Of a stretch of 64,000 bases of DNA, positions 1 to 12,042 are shown in pieces. The number at the start of each line of letters is the position of its first letter. Position 1 is the first letter of the stretch. This stretch comes from Telopea speciosissima (Eukaryota; Streptophyta; Magnoliopsida; Proteales; Proteaceae): NCBI RefSeq assembly GCF_018873765.1, contig NC_057924.1:6634001-6698000 (forward strand). The letters are read 5' to 3'. The notes beneath the pieces are model-generated. The model was not told where the DNA came from, did not search any database, and was given only the letters and a program-made list of their open reading frames with translations. The position numbers and the translations under genes were made by a program.

Positions 1-884
1 AGGAAAATTTTCTCCATTAGCAAAAGTCCTTAACGATGAAAATTTTTCTTTTAGCCAGAGTCAAAAAATCTCATCAACCACAATAAAAAGGTGGGGGATG
101 AAGAGATTATTAATTCACTCTTGGTGAAGACAAACTTGGGTCCGACACTCAAAACACAATTTTGTGAAAAAACTTTTGAGGCTCATTTAATGTGAAGGAG
201 GAATTTCTTCTTTGATGGGTGTGGGTGCCTGGGGAATTAGGATGGGCATCAAAAACAATTGGGGGTAAAGGTATTAACCAATTCAAAATAATAGGAATGA
301 AATAATAATGACCTAGATGAATGTATTTTCATTCACAACGGTGTATGAAAACTTTCCTCAAAGGATAAGGGTTAGAAAAACTAAAGTATCCAAGATGAGG
401 AGAGCATCTCTTCATCTCCACTGTGATTGGACTCATAGGACGGTAGGGAGTTACTATTACAGGGAATGACTCTAGGCTTTTAGCCTTCTGGGACTTTTAC
501 CACTGACCAAGACGGCTTCATCTCTATGGTGTCTGCAACATTCCAACGCGCAGTTTCATTCTCCTTCCCCCCTTTTCTTAAGTACCCATGAAGTGCTAGA
601 AATAAAGGGAGTTAGCGCAGGTAAGTGGGGGTTTGATGGAGTTGTTCTTAAACTGTCTAAGCTGATAAAGAAAAGTGCATGGAAAGTATTGGAAAGGGAG
701 TAATGAGGCAATATTGAATGAAATTTCAGGAAAAGATAATCTAATTTACGTCATAAAATATGTTTTATTGATTATGTGAAGTCTATGAGCTACGTTTCAA
801 TCCCTTTGCTTACCAATTTTCTTCTTTCTATGTTTTCAGCTATAGTTTGTGAGGGATAACCTGTTCGTTCTTCCATATTTTCAG
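1..884. other. 5' flank of pseudogene copy 1 (duplicated flank)
   Basis: I see no gene here. Short stretches match the flank of copy 2. Around 90-180 (ending in ACACTCAAAACACAATTTTG) resembles 14690-14770, and 340-460 resembles 15050-15370, so the duplicated block includes upstream DNA. At about 513 the sequence jumps from the equivalent of position 15602 to that of 16262. This removes the region that carries exon 1 and the start codon in copy 2. The sequence GCAG|GTAAGTGG near 618-627 is a splice-donor-like motif also present in copy 2 near 16338. Confidence 0.5.
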
Positions 885-1005
885 TGTTTTGGATGGTTGG
901 CGGGAACCACACCATCTCCAGCATGCTAATGGTCCTCGTTGCAGTCTTGTTGGCTTTTGTAGTTTTCTTCAATTTAAACGAGGTTTAAGTCATTATACTG
1001 GTTCA

Positions 1006-1755
1006 TCCACGGAAAAAGATGCTGTGGATATGTTTGATGAAAGAAAACCTCAATGGGCTCTTCAAGTGGAGATGGATAGAAGCAAGGCTTCAGGATTTTC
1101 AGGTCGGATGTTGCTTCATTACCCTGGTAGGAACAATTTCAGAGGAGAAAATTTGTCAGGGGGATTAGTCAACAGGAACAGTGCAGAGGAACAAAAGAAG
1201 CAGACTCCCAGACACCTTCATGATCGTCTAGCCAGGGAGGTGGAATTGACTAAACTTTCTAACCCAAGCAGCTGCAATGCTCTTGATACTGTGTGTCCGA
1301 GCATCGATGAGCTCAAGTCTATAAATCCATGGGTCATGGAAGCGGGAAGATTGAAAACAAATAGATTGGAAACTGGGCCATCCACGGAAAAAGATGCTGT
1401 GGATATGTTTGATGAAGGAAAACCTCAATGGGCTCTTCAAGTGGAGATGGATAGAAGCAAGGCTTCTGGTTTTTCAGCTCGGATGTTGCCTCATTACCCT
1501 GATAGGATCAATTTCAGAGGAGAAAAATTGTCAGGGGGATTAGTCAACAGGAAAAGTGTAGAGGAACAAAAGAAGCAGACTCGTAGACATCTTCATGAAC
1601 GTTTAGCCAGGGAGGTGGAATTGACTAAAGTTTCTAACCCAAGCAGCTGCAATGCTCTTGATACTGTGTGTCTGAGCACCGATGAGCTCATGCCTATAAA
1701 TCCATGGGTCACGGAAGTTGAAAGAGCAAAAACAAATAGATTGGAAGCTCATCAA
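1006..1755 (+). repeat. In-frame 375-bp tandem duplication in exon 2 of copy 1
   Basis: Two head-to-tail units of 375 bp (125 codons) start at 1006 and 1381, both opening with TCCACGGAAAAAGATGCTGT. Each encodes a segment starting STEKDAVDMFDE and running to a INPWV..E..R.KTNRLE motif. The equivalent region of copy 2 (from about 16653) has a single unit. The duplication lies in the poorly conserved linker between the transit peptide and the exonuclease domain and is a multiple of three, so it probably arose while the frame was still under selection or by chance. Confidence 0.9.
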
Positions 1756-2768
1756 AATATTGGTTATTGGAAGATGAAGCCAGAGCTTGAGATCCCAAAA
1801 GACCAAAGAGGTTTAAGAGATGAGAAGGTTGAGCATGACGAGTCAAATGATGGGATTTCCCATGATAAGTTAGAGTTGTAAGGAGGTCGTCCCTGTAGTT
1901 CAGGAGTAAATAATCTTAATGAAAAAGGGGATTTCCTTGGCTCATTCAACCAAGGGTCTGTCTCATATAACAGGCAAGCTCATGTACCCCTACCAAGATC
2001 CAGTAACTATGGAGAAACACGTTTGATGAAGGACATAGGCAAGTCAATTTTGAGGTTCCATTTGATTGATGAGGAGTGTGATTCACATTTGGCAGCTTCA
2101 AATGAACCAGGTAATAACAACATTGGGACAGAGAATCAAGACAAGTCCACACTGGATCACTTCAGATCAATTTTAGCCAAACACTTGGATTATAGTAAAG
2201 GGGGACCTTTTGATGGAGCTAGACCCATTGAAGCAACTGAAAGGGACTTATCCAGTGGGAAATCTTCTGTTGTTGCTGATGAATCAATTGAAACCTATGT
2301 TTAAACAACAAATCTAAGTGAAGAGGATGACATTCATCCACTTGAGCACCGAAAGAGGCTTGAATGCATCTATGATAAAGTCCTTGTGGTTGACAATATT
2401 TCAGTTGCAAGGGATACTGTGAGAAAGCTTACAACACAGTACAAGGATCTTGTATATGCATGTGATACAGAGGCATGTATTTTATAAGTGTTGTCTATTT
2501 GTTGTAGCTATGCGTATATACACTTATAGACAAAAAAAGGACGGACCCAATGCACGAGGCTCCCAATACAATTATAGACACATTCATTTAAATATTTGAC
2601 TCTAACCTGGACACATCGTTCAGCATTCTTTGGCGGAGTCAACAGTTATAAACACGGCTATGTGAGTCAACATGCTGGGACATGGCTAGTACATTTGCTT
2701 TCTTCCAAGAGAGAAGAAAAACATAACACATGTTTGTTGATGGAAAACCATAAATATATGTATTGACA

Positions 2769-2949
2769 CCCCCTAGAGGGCGGACAGAGACCTTGGTGCA
2801 ACGGTAAGGATGCTATGTTGCGACCTAGTGGTCTCGGGTTCGAGTTGGGAAACAGCCTCTCTGCGAAGCAGGGGTAAGGCTGCATACATTATGACCCTCC
2901 CCAGACCTGCAGTGGGGGGAGCCTCGTGCACTGGGTGCGCCCTTTTTTT
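2769..2949 (+). mobile_element. tRNA-derived SINE (Au-like) in intron 2 of copy 1
   Basis: The SINE has a pol III A-box-like TGGTGCAACGG (2794-2804), a B-box-like GGTTCGAGT (2837-2845), and a 3' end reading TGCACTGGGTGCGCCC followed by a T run, as in the widespread plant Au SINE family. It is flanked by a perfect 11-bp target duplication, ATGTATTGACA, at 2758-2768 and 2950-2960. The matching intron of copy 2 (near 17695) has the uninterrupted site ATGTATTGATA. Confidence 0.88.
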
Positions 2950-3283
2950 ATGTATTGACATTACCTATTCGTGTCCTTGTTACATAGTTTGAATTTCCTT
3001 TATTTTCAGTTCAAGAGAATTTATACACTTCTTCTAATGGCTGATGTTGATAATTTACTTCCTTTGTCTATCAATTGATATTTATAGGTTAAGATTGATG
3101 TAAATTGTACAGCAGGAAACTCCCGTTGATCATGGAGAAGTCATATGTTTTAGTATTTATTCTGGACCAACTGTTGATTTTGGAAATGGGAAGTCTTGTA
3201 ATTGGGTAGATGTTCTTGATGGTGGTGGTAGGGATATTCTGAAAGAATTTGCTCCATTCTTTGAGGATCTATCTATTAGAAAG

Positions 3284-4930
3284 GTAAGAATTATTAGCAT
3301 TTAACATCATTATATTGGGATTTAACATTTTTGTATTAGCATTTAGCATTTTTGCATTAGCATTTAACATCATTGTATTGGGGTTCAAAGCACGGGATAC
3401 TTGCTACTACAGTAGTCCTATGAGCATCGTAATTGTTGAGATATGTGTATGTTTGTAGTACCGCATGGGTATTATCCTCAGACCCTGTAGTAGTCAATTT
3501 CAACTTTAATTTTTTTGTTGTTTCTAGTTGCTATTTGTAGACATTGAATTTTGTCGCCTCCCTGGCAATGACGACAATAGGATACGAACAGACATCAATG
3601 TCTCTCTCGAGGACTCTTGCACCTACACCAAAACCATATTACCCTCACATCCCTAAAAATGATTCAAAATACCCTTTTTACCAAATGCTGAAGGAGGTAT
3701 TTCTCACCTTCTCCAACTACGACAAATTTTTTTATGAGGTGTGAACCCTAAGAAGGCTCACCCAATGAAGAGCCCCACTTATCTAAAAACAAAAAAAATG
3801 GACTAAAAACCTCAAAAAATGGCCAAACAAGGCCAAAAAAACCCCAAAATCTCCCGAAGTCCGAGTAACAAAACCCATTTTTATAGTCGTTCCTAGTAAT
3901 CTGAATCCATTTCACATAGATGTTACTTTGTCCAATGAAAGAGAGACAAGCCGTTTGTCTGTCTCCACCTGAGTCGGGAGATATTCAATACTTTGCATTT
4001 GCATTGGTAATGTTTTTTTCCGCTTTTTTTGTTTCGTTGGATTTGATTTAGGGTATATATTTTTCTTTGGTCCTTTATTTTTGGCACAATGTAGACCATT
4101 AAAGTAACTTGTTTTAGTGTAAATAGCAATCTTTACTAATTCAGCCTTATTCCAACTTAATGGAGTTGGCTACATGGACCCAAACAAAAGAAAGTAGGAA
4201 AAACTAGGGCCTAAACAAAAAAGGGGAATGAAGAGATAGGAAAAGAGGGATGGGAAATGAGATGAGAAATGAAAATGGAAAGTGACAAATGAAAGATGTA
4301 AAATAAAAAGAAAAATTAGAGTTGAAAGATGAAAGTAAGAGGAAAGAGGCACAACCTAGCAAGACAGGAGAATCTCAGCTAAATGGGGTTTGCTACATGG
4401 ATCCTTACGGTTCTATCCAAGGTCATACTTGGTACAAGACCTAGACTATGCATGTCCTTCCTCACAACTTTTCCTATGGTCATTTTAGGCCTGCCCCTAG
4501 CTCTTTTAGCTCCTTCATTCTTTACTCATAGAAATAACATGTTTAATTTCTTTTTATATATTTGATGCATGATGATCAATTATAAGTTAGTCTTGTATGT
4601 TGGTATAGGATATATTATTATGGGAGAATGTTCGAACTCAAGTATCTAATAGAAAGACCGGATTAACTGGGCGAGATGAGGTGCTAATACCTTCCTACCC
4701 CTGTAACTTGATCTCTTACAAGACCAAAAGAAATCACATATAGCCCTTTCCGTTCACTATGGATGAGGCTACCCCCATTGGGTCCTAGGTCCGAATCCTA
4801 AGTGACGACTCCATTTATTTTAATGTGCATATATCATGATTCCAAACCCCTATCGCTAAGGGACCCCGAAAGCTTCGGACACTGCCCACAAGGCGGATTA
4901 AAACCCCGCTCCGGAGGTTGCGGTACCCAC
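3284..4930. other. Region replacing exons 4-5 of copy 1
   Basis: The first ~150 bp is intron 3 sequence shared with copy 2 (18000-18120) and contains a short repeat of TAGCATTTAACATCATTGTATTGGG-type units at 3293-3385. The rest has no counterpart in copy 2. Bases 3560-3960 are unclassified. Then come an RTE LINE tail (4136-4570) and a stretch at 4600-4930 that looks like LTR-type non-coding sequence. Exons 4 and 5 should lie here and are absent. Confidence 0.6.
4136..4570 (-). mobile_element. RTE-type LINE 3'-end remnant
   Basis: The stretch contains the motif TTCAGCCTTATTCCAACTTA...GTTGGCTACATGG, and then a partial reverse-strand coding tail around CCTATGGTCATTTTAGGCCTGCCCCTAG. Both recur at 48975-49312 and 59877-60735. 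The best-preserved copy (60063-60428) encodes the C-terminal tail of a plant RTE-clade reverse transcriptase, which identifies this degraded piece. Confidence 0.7.
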
Positions 4931-7780
4931 ACTATTGTTGAGGTTATTTATACTCCTACTACCACAAGGACTAGAAGGTAGAAGGGATTTCAAGATCATT
5001 TTGTTTTTCTTGTTGTCACAAGGCTGTCACATATTAGGCAAGGATGGCCGTTTCCATTGTTCTTTAAATATCACTGAGACTGGTCATTTATCAGCCAGGA
5101 GACCAAATTTGCAGGTTTGTGCTATTTGCCTCGGCGATTAAATAAGCCCTAATTAATAAGTTCACTTGTGCTTTTAACTTCTTTTATCTATTACAGAACT
5201 TAAAAATGCGATCAAATTTTGAAATCCTTAGATGTTTCTATCAAATGTACGAATGACTGAGTAGGGATGTGCTAGTCTGCTAGAGATGTTGAATCCATGG
5301 GTTACATCCACAACCTCAATAATGTACTGTGTTACTTTTTTATGTTATGTTGTATGAAATAACATGACCAAATTATGTCACTAGACCTAAGTTAGTCCAA
5401 GTCAAACCGTTTCTAAAGTCTAGATGTGAGAAAGCCTGTCAGAAAGAGTCTTCACCATTCTTCTGTTCTTGCATAGGTCATGTGGGAGAGTTGTCCTTTC
5501 CAGCCTGCTCCTTTATGGGTCCTCCCATCCCCTCTGAGATCTCTGTCACTTTCTGTAGTATAACAATGTATAAATTTCTTTCTGCCGAAGAAAATCGATA
5601 TACATTCCTGAGAGTGAGCTCTGTATGCATGATTACCGTTGCCCACCTCAACTACATATCTTAACCTATAAGGTTTGGATTCATTTCTTTTGTGAAATCG
5701 GGATTACTTGAGTTGCACCTTGCAATCTTGTGTTCCTCATTGACAATTCAATGGAGGGGATTTAGTGAGTGGGTAGGGTTTTGTGGATCTTTACTGTTTC
5801 TTTTCACTGGTTGGGAGTTGAATCAAAGAAATTCAAGAGTACCTTGGTGATTAAATATTTTGCTTATTCGGTGTGGTCTCTCATCCTTTCTGATCTTAGG
5901 GAGATCAGTTTTATGTTCATGTAAGCCATATGGATGATATACTTGAAGTAATTTCATGTTTTGCCGGGTAGCTGTGCGATTAGCAACTTGATAATTGATA
6001 TACCTGATGCGCAACTTCCATCAAGAGAACTTGCTTTGTTCCCCAAATGTTAAAAAGATTAGTGATGTTGCCTTCTTCTGTACATCAGAATCTGCCTGCT
6101 TTGAAGAAGGACTGGTACAAAATTCGCCAGGCCTTCATAGCTGCACCTGGAAACTCTCTAATAGTTGCTGATTATGGGCAGGTCTCCCACTTGTATCTAC
6201 TTATCTATGTATGCTTTTAAGGTTTATGTTATTTTTTCCTCTGATTATACATTGTTTTTAATTGCAGCTGGAACTTAGGATTCTGGTGCATCTTGCAAAC
6301 TGTAAGAGCATGTTGGATGCCTTCAAAGCCGGTGGTGATTTTCATTCAAGGACAGCAATGAATATGTACCCCATATTCGAGATGCTGTAGAACAAAATAG
6401 AGTTTTGTTGGAATGGCACCCTCAGCCTGGTGAAGAGAAACCCTCAGTTCCCCTATTGAAGGTGAAAATGCAAAACTTCCTGTACTCATTTATAGAAACT
6501 GTGGATCAATCATGGTGGCTACAACAGAATCAATATTAGGGCAAATAGAAAATCTGTTTTGGGATTGTCAGAGCTCAAAATAGAAGACCTAGTGCTTTCA
6601 CATTGTATTGTATAAATCATGTAATTGATAGTTGAAGACCAGGCTTCTGATACTTCGGAAATGCTTTATATATAGGGTGTCATTGTTGCATAGCTTGTAA
6701 TCTCATAGATGCTGTTGGGCATGTAAGGCTGTAATATTTAATATATTTGATGAAAATGTTTTCATACTTGTTAGAGGTTTTGCTCTAACTGGTTCAAGTT
6801 CACTTCTTGATGTGAAAATTCAAAGCTCTTCAAGTCAGTATAATTCCAGTCTATAGTAGGCATGTTTATTCTCCCTCCCCCCCCCCCCTTCAAAATTGGT
6901 TTTAACTTGTTGTTTTTACGTTTGTTTGCTGTCTTGTTTCTTATGTTATCTTGGGTATCCTGAAAAAAAATGTTTATAGTTTTCTGATTCATGAGTTTGC
7001 ACTCCAAATTTCCAAAATTTGAACTTATCTAGTAGACTAGTAGTATTAGAGTTGGGATTTTTTTTCAACCGGTTTGATTTGGCTCTCTTGGACCTTATTA
7101 ATGGACCTGATAACTGCCTCCTTCCTCTTGTTATTGAAAAAATTTATGAGTCATAAAGAATGATACACGGTAAAAAAATTTTATGCTCTGAAATTACTGC
7201 AAACATTTTTAGTATTTGCATCTGTCTGTAGATAGTTAATGTTTCTCCTATATATTTATTTCAGGATGCCTATGCTTCTGAAAGAAGGACAGCCAAAATG
7301 CTCAATTTTTCCATTGCATATGGGAAAACTCCTGTTGGGCTTGCCCAAGATTGGAAGGTACACAGTACTCTTTGACTTCTGCAGAAATGGTGGTTCCATT
7401 GTTTAAAATTAAACTAATCTGATGGAGCTAATTTTGTTTTGATTTATATATATTTATCTTTAGGTTTCATTTAATAAAGCAAAGGCAACTGTATATCTCT
7501 GGTACAAAGAGAGGAATGAAGTTCAGAAATGGCAAGAAAATTGCATAAAGGAAGCTCAGACCATGCAGCGTGTACACATATTGCTGGGACGTGCTCTCCT
7601 TTCCCCTGCTATGGCCCATGCTAGTAATTTTCGACGAGGTCAAAGTGAGAGAGCAGCTATTACCCCTGTGCAGGTCCCCTTCTCCCGTCTGCTCCTCTGT
7701 TTCTTGTTGACCATTATTCGCTGCCTTTGTCATAAAAAATTAATTGCAAGTAGGGTTGTCAATGCACTGTGACTTCTCCA

Positions 7781-8446
7781 CAAGGTTTGAGGTCTCAGTA
7801 TCTTGGCTGGTTTCGGTCAGCCAAAAAACCGAGTTGTCTCGGTAACTCAGCGAGATCTCAGCCGAGTTGGTGCATTTTTTATGTCAAATTTTGGCCCTTA
7901 GTTTTGGTTGCCATATGACCTAATTAGGTCATGAAACTTGCAGGACAGCCTATTTTGGGCCCTATAAACATGGTGGAACCCTTAGTTTTTTAAAAATCAC
8001 ACCCAAAATGGTAGTTTGACTTATGACCCTAGGTTGATAGTGTACGCTGTAATATATACTGATATCACCAATTCCACACAATCTTTAGCATTAGAACACA
8101 TATAATTGAAGTAAAACAGCTTAAATAAGAAAATTAGAAATAGGAATAAAGTTTCTATAATTCAAGTAAAACCCTTAGTGTTTTAAAAATCCACTAGTTC
8201 CAAGTTTGGTTGTGTAAGATTTGGTCATAAAATCAGTGTTTGGGGGGGGGGGGGTTGTGCATTTCGACCAGATCTCGTCAAGACTGTGTATTTATATTAA
8301 GTGAGTTGGTAACTTCTTCTCGCCGAAATCTTAGATGCCAAAATCTTGGCCAAAACCATGTAATGTTTTGGTATCGCATGTGGTCTCGACTCTACCCTTG
8401 TCTAAACCGAGAAAATCTCCGAGATCTCGCGAGACCTCGAACCATG
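7781..8446. mobile_element. Non-autonomous hAT-type element in copy 1 intron 10
   Basis: The 666-bp element has terminal inverted repeats CAAGGTTTGAGGTCTC and, read from the other end, CATGGTTCGAGGTCTC. It is flanked by a perfect 8-bp target duplication, CTTCTCCA, at 7773-7780 and 8447-8454. The 8-bp duplication and CAWGGTT-type ends fit hAT transposons. No transposase frame is present. Copy 2 has an empty site near 52558 (ACTTCTCCATTGATT). Its interior resembles 44778-45781 and, in reverse, 58216-59039. Confidence 0.88.
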
Positions 8447-8989
8447 CTTCTCCATGGATTCGTTTACCACTTTCACCTATCATTTCGAACAAACTAGAAG
8501 GCTTTTACTTCTTTGTTGAGGTTCTGCATTTAAGAATTTGGAGATACCAACCTGCAATTTCATTCCTCTATTGCCTTATTTGTAACCATTATTAATTTTT
8601 GAAATTTGTTATTTTCTTTTGTAATACCTTTTATTTCCAATTTAATACCTTATAATGAATTTATCCTTCCAATATTTGGTGTTTAATTATTGTGGCGAAG
8701 TATGGCATGCAAAACTGTTAGGATACGGAGTAGGCCAATTCTTCTGAATTCTGATGGCACATGTCCTTGGGAATTTAATGAAGTATAATGAATTACCATG
8801 ATTCCTTTTGGAAGGGATTACTGTGAATATGGAAAATGCTGTCGGACTTGTTTTCAGTATGACATTTCATTTTGAAGCAAAAGTTGTTGAAGGTGTTTCC
8901 TGATATTTATGCTATTGCAAGAGATATAAAAGCTCCTGTGGCCAACTATGTTTATTGGCAGAATAACAGTAGATGTTGGACTTTTGAAG

Positions 8990-9760
8990 TCACGGAACCT
9001 AAATGATTGGGAAGTGGAACAATATGCGCTCTAATGGAGCTGCTTGATGTCTACATTGACAACCTCGAAGAGTTGAATGAAAGGTTTTTGGAAGTGGGAA
9101 GGACATGGAAAGTTCTCAGTCAAATCCCCATTGGCTGCTTTGCTAAGAAACAAGAACCTATTGACTTTACTGCCGACCTGATTTGGGCTAAAGGTTATCC
9201 CATCAAGGTTGAATTCTTTCTATGGACCACTTATGGAATATGGAGGGTATACTTATCGTTAATCATTTGATTTCTAGAGGTTATGTACTCCCAAGTGTGT
9301 CCCTTTTTTGCCTTGGTGACAAATAAAAAATTCTCCACATTTTTCTCTGAGTGTTCTTTTGCTAAGCCGGTGTTGGACGAGATTATAAACCTTAAAAGAG
9401 AGATAGTTCCTGCCTTCATACTTTTCTTTTTCTCTTTTTGGAGTAGTGGAAAACAGTTGCAGAGTAAAGGCAAGAGGCTGTGAATTCTTATTCCTGGATC
9501 TAGTGTTTGGGGTCTGTGGAGAGCTAGAGATGATAGGACTTTCAGCAATCATGCTCTTCCTGTGCATGTGGTGATTAATAGGATCAAGTGCAATCTAATC
9601 TGCTGTGCTTCTCAATCTCCAGAGTTTAGGGCTTTTAACATTTCTGACATTGAATAGGGTCGAGGTTTTAGGATTCTTTTTTCCATAGTATGGGGGTAAT
9701 TGTGCATTCTGTCCTTTTTCTTAGATGGAGTGGGGTTTTTTTTTTTTTTTTTTGACGCGG
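8990..9760 (+). mobile_element. L1-type LINE ORF2 3' remnant (zf-RVT region), copy 1
   Basis: Broken frames read like the C-terminal zinc-binding reverse-transcriptase region of plant L1 LINEs. They include a segment with KGYPIKVEFFLWT, then [28 protein letters not shown] and a SSVWGLWRAR-like tail, ending in a T-rich stretch. The same remnant is in copy 2 (53050-53740) with about 100 bp deleted. The insertion therefore predates the gene duplication. Confidence 0.7.
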
Positions 9761-10478
9761 GGGGGGGGGGGGTGGGGTGTGGATGAGCTTTCTTGTTTCA
9801 ATATTTTTTTATTCTCATCCAAATAAATCCTTTCCAATATTTAGTCCAAGTATTGTTAATTAAAAAAAAAACATAAGTTTACCTAAAAGAAAATGCAAAT
9901 ACTGTTAGGCCTCGAGGCATAAGCCTCATGTTTAGGGATTTCACTCCTGCCTTACAGTACGAGCTCATTCTTTTGTACCAAATCACCCCTCTTCTAACTT
10001 AAAAAATAGAATCTTTTCAGTTTTTATTATTCTTCTCTTCTGTTTCAGTCAACGACTTGCAATGCCTGCGTAGTTGTGTTGGAATGGTTTAATCAAGTCA
10101 CTGTACGTAATTGAGACTGAAATCTCAAAATTTTCCGATAACAGTGTCTGTAATAGTATTAAAGATAATGGTTACAACTGTTAACATAATGGCATTGCTG
10201 GCTTGTTGAAGTAGTCTTGATCACCATGCCTGATCTCGTTGCCTAACTACCATTTTCATGTCCAAGGCCTTGAGAGGATCCAGCTAGCCAGTGATCCACT
10301 TGTCAGATTTTCCTTTTATTTTTGTCCTAGTTGGAATTGATGTTGCAGCTGACAGTGCTGCACAATTCATTGCAATTGATATCACCGTAGGTGGGGGAGA
10401 AACGTTTAAAACAGAAAATACTGTAACCAAAATGCCTTAGCTTTTATTCTTACAATAAATCAAAGTGTCATTTGATAG

Positions 10479-10597
10479 TTGTCACGGCGTCTAGGTGATC
10501 CAAGGCCTTGGAGAGGGCCTGGATGCAAGGTGACACCAACAAGGAGACCATAGTGCCTGAACACCTAGATGTTGCCTAGGTGATGCCTTGACAATTA
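10479..10597. mobile_element. Small foldback element (AGTTGTCAAGGCG family), copy 1 intron 10
   Basis: The left end ATAGTTGTCACGGCGTCTAGG and the right end GCCTAGGTGATGCCTTGACAATTAT are imperfect inverted repeats around a short core. The orthologous element sits at 54436-54568 in copy 2. Larger or other relatives with the same ends are at 42335-43416 and 46428-46525. No coding capacity. Confidence 0.7.
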
Positions 10598-11198
10598 TTT
10601 ATTTCTTTGGCCCTATATAGACAGGGTTTATGATTATCCATATCTATTTTTTAGTATGTGGTACTATTTAACTCTCTTTGCGAAAGCACCTTGGATGGAC
10701 TCACTGCGGTTTGTGACTGTATCAGGGTAGTGCTGCTGATGTTGCCATGTGTGCCCTGCTAGAAATATCAAGGAATGCATGGTTGAAGGAGCTTGGGTGG
10801 AGACTGCTTTTGCAGGTTGAGTTCATGAGTTAATGAGTTTTTTTTTTTGCGAAGCAGTTATGGTTAAGCTTGCATTGTATGCTATCTTATATGCATGTCA
10901 GTTTGAAATCTTGGTTTACATGTGATATTTGAGCAGTTGGGCTCATTTTAAGTAAGCACAGAATAAGAGTGGAAATATCAAATAAAAATTATAAAATTGA
11001 TCTTTTACCTAAGATTACTTTCTATTGAAAACACAGGTTCATGATGAAGTGATACTGGAGGGACCAATGGAATCAGCAGAGGTTGCCAAGGCCATGGTTG
11101 TTGAATGCATGTCCAAACCGTTCTACGGCACCAATTTTCTCAAAGTTGACTTGTCTGTTGACGCTAAGTATGCACAGAACTGGTATGCAGCCAAGTAA

Positions 11199-12042
11199 AC
11201 GAAGTGGTCTGTTATGGATTGAATTGGCGTCACCGACACAGGCAGAAATCAACAATGCTGAGCCTACTACTGTTTTTGTCCAACATAGCTAAGTTGTGCC
11301 ATGATATCGGTAGTTCAGGCCCGCATTGATTTTCTAATTTGGAATCATAATGCAATATCACCTAGGCTGGGCTGAGGAAGTATGATGGCTGTTTTAGTGG
11401 GGCATTTATGCTGTCCCCCCAGCCTCTATTGTGAAGATAGCAGGGAGGGAAGGGGGGCGATGCCTTGTATATATATATTTGGTAATAGGAGGGACTTTTC
11501 CCTTTTGTATCTGTGACTAGCTGTGATTATTGAATTCAGATTTTCTGTTATAGTGATTGCTTTCCTCTTCTAAACAATTCTTTTCAAGTATTCCTTCGAA
11601 GAAAATACTAGGCAGAGTGGGCTTCACAAAGAGAAGTGTAGAAGAATTAGAAGAAAGGAGGGGAAAGGGAAGAGGGAACTCACGTTCACACACACTCTCA
11701 CAGAGCTTCACAAACAACTTTCATTAATCAAATCTTCAAATCTGTTGGTCTCCTGCTATTACAATGAATAAATAGGGAATAGCCTTGCATAGGAATAGAA
11801 GCCTAACTAAAATCGAAACAACCCAAAATGGAATCTACCAAAATAGATCATAGCTAAAGAAATGAAACTACCTAGGGTGCTCCTACGTAATCTACCCATG
11901 AAATAAAATAAACCAAACTAAATATTGCATCTTAAGTGAACTACCAGCCCTTGCCAGACCAGAAAATTGGTTTAGGATCAGTCCCTGGTTTGGGCTTCCA
12001 AAGTGGGTCATGTCGGTCCAGCCAAGCTAAGGCAACTGCATC
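11199..12042. other. 3' flank of pseudogene copy 1
   Basis: Bases 11199-11613 match the 3' flank of copy 2 (55240-55630) and presumably descend from the 3' UTR. From about 11614 to 12042 the sequence is unrelated to copy 2 and looks like a short LTR-like insert (AT-rich, CCTAACTAAAATCGAAAC...), without clear ends. Homology to copy 2 resumes at CAGTGGTAAAC. Confidence 0.55.

Larger units (their letters stand above)
885..11198 (+). pseudogene. Organellar DNA polymerase (POP) pseudogene, copy 1
   Basis: This is a decayed tandem copy of the family-A organellar DNA polymerase at 15650-55239. Exon remnants, numbered as in copy 2, are: 2 (885-2472), 3 (3088-3283), 6 (5022-5114), 7 (6089-6181), 8 (6268-6461), 9 (7265-7357), 10 (7464-7673), 11 (10726-10815) and 12 (11037-11198). 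Exon 1 (transit peptide and ATG) and exons 4-5 (exonuclease II/III and the following region) are missing. Disabling changes include TAA stops at 1879-1881 and 2302-2304, a 7-bp net insertion in exon 3, the exon 6 acceptor changed from AG to AA at 5020-5021, and a 1-bp deletion in exon 8 near 6370. Polymerase motifs remain recognisable ([26 protein letters not shown]). It may still be transcribed, but it cannot encode the full enzyme. Confidence 0.93.

Noticed and set aside
2787-2860. A tRNA gene
   Set aside because: The A and B boxes belong to a SINE with a target duplication and T-rich tail; there is no tRNA cloverleaf.
9007-9270. An 87-codon frame as a host gene
   Set aside because: It is part of an L1 reverse-transcriptase remnant repeated in copy 2.
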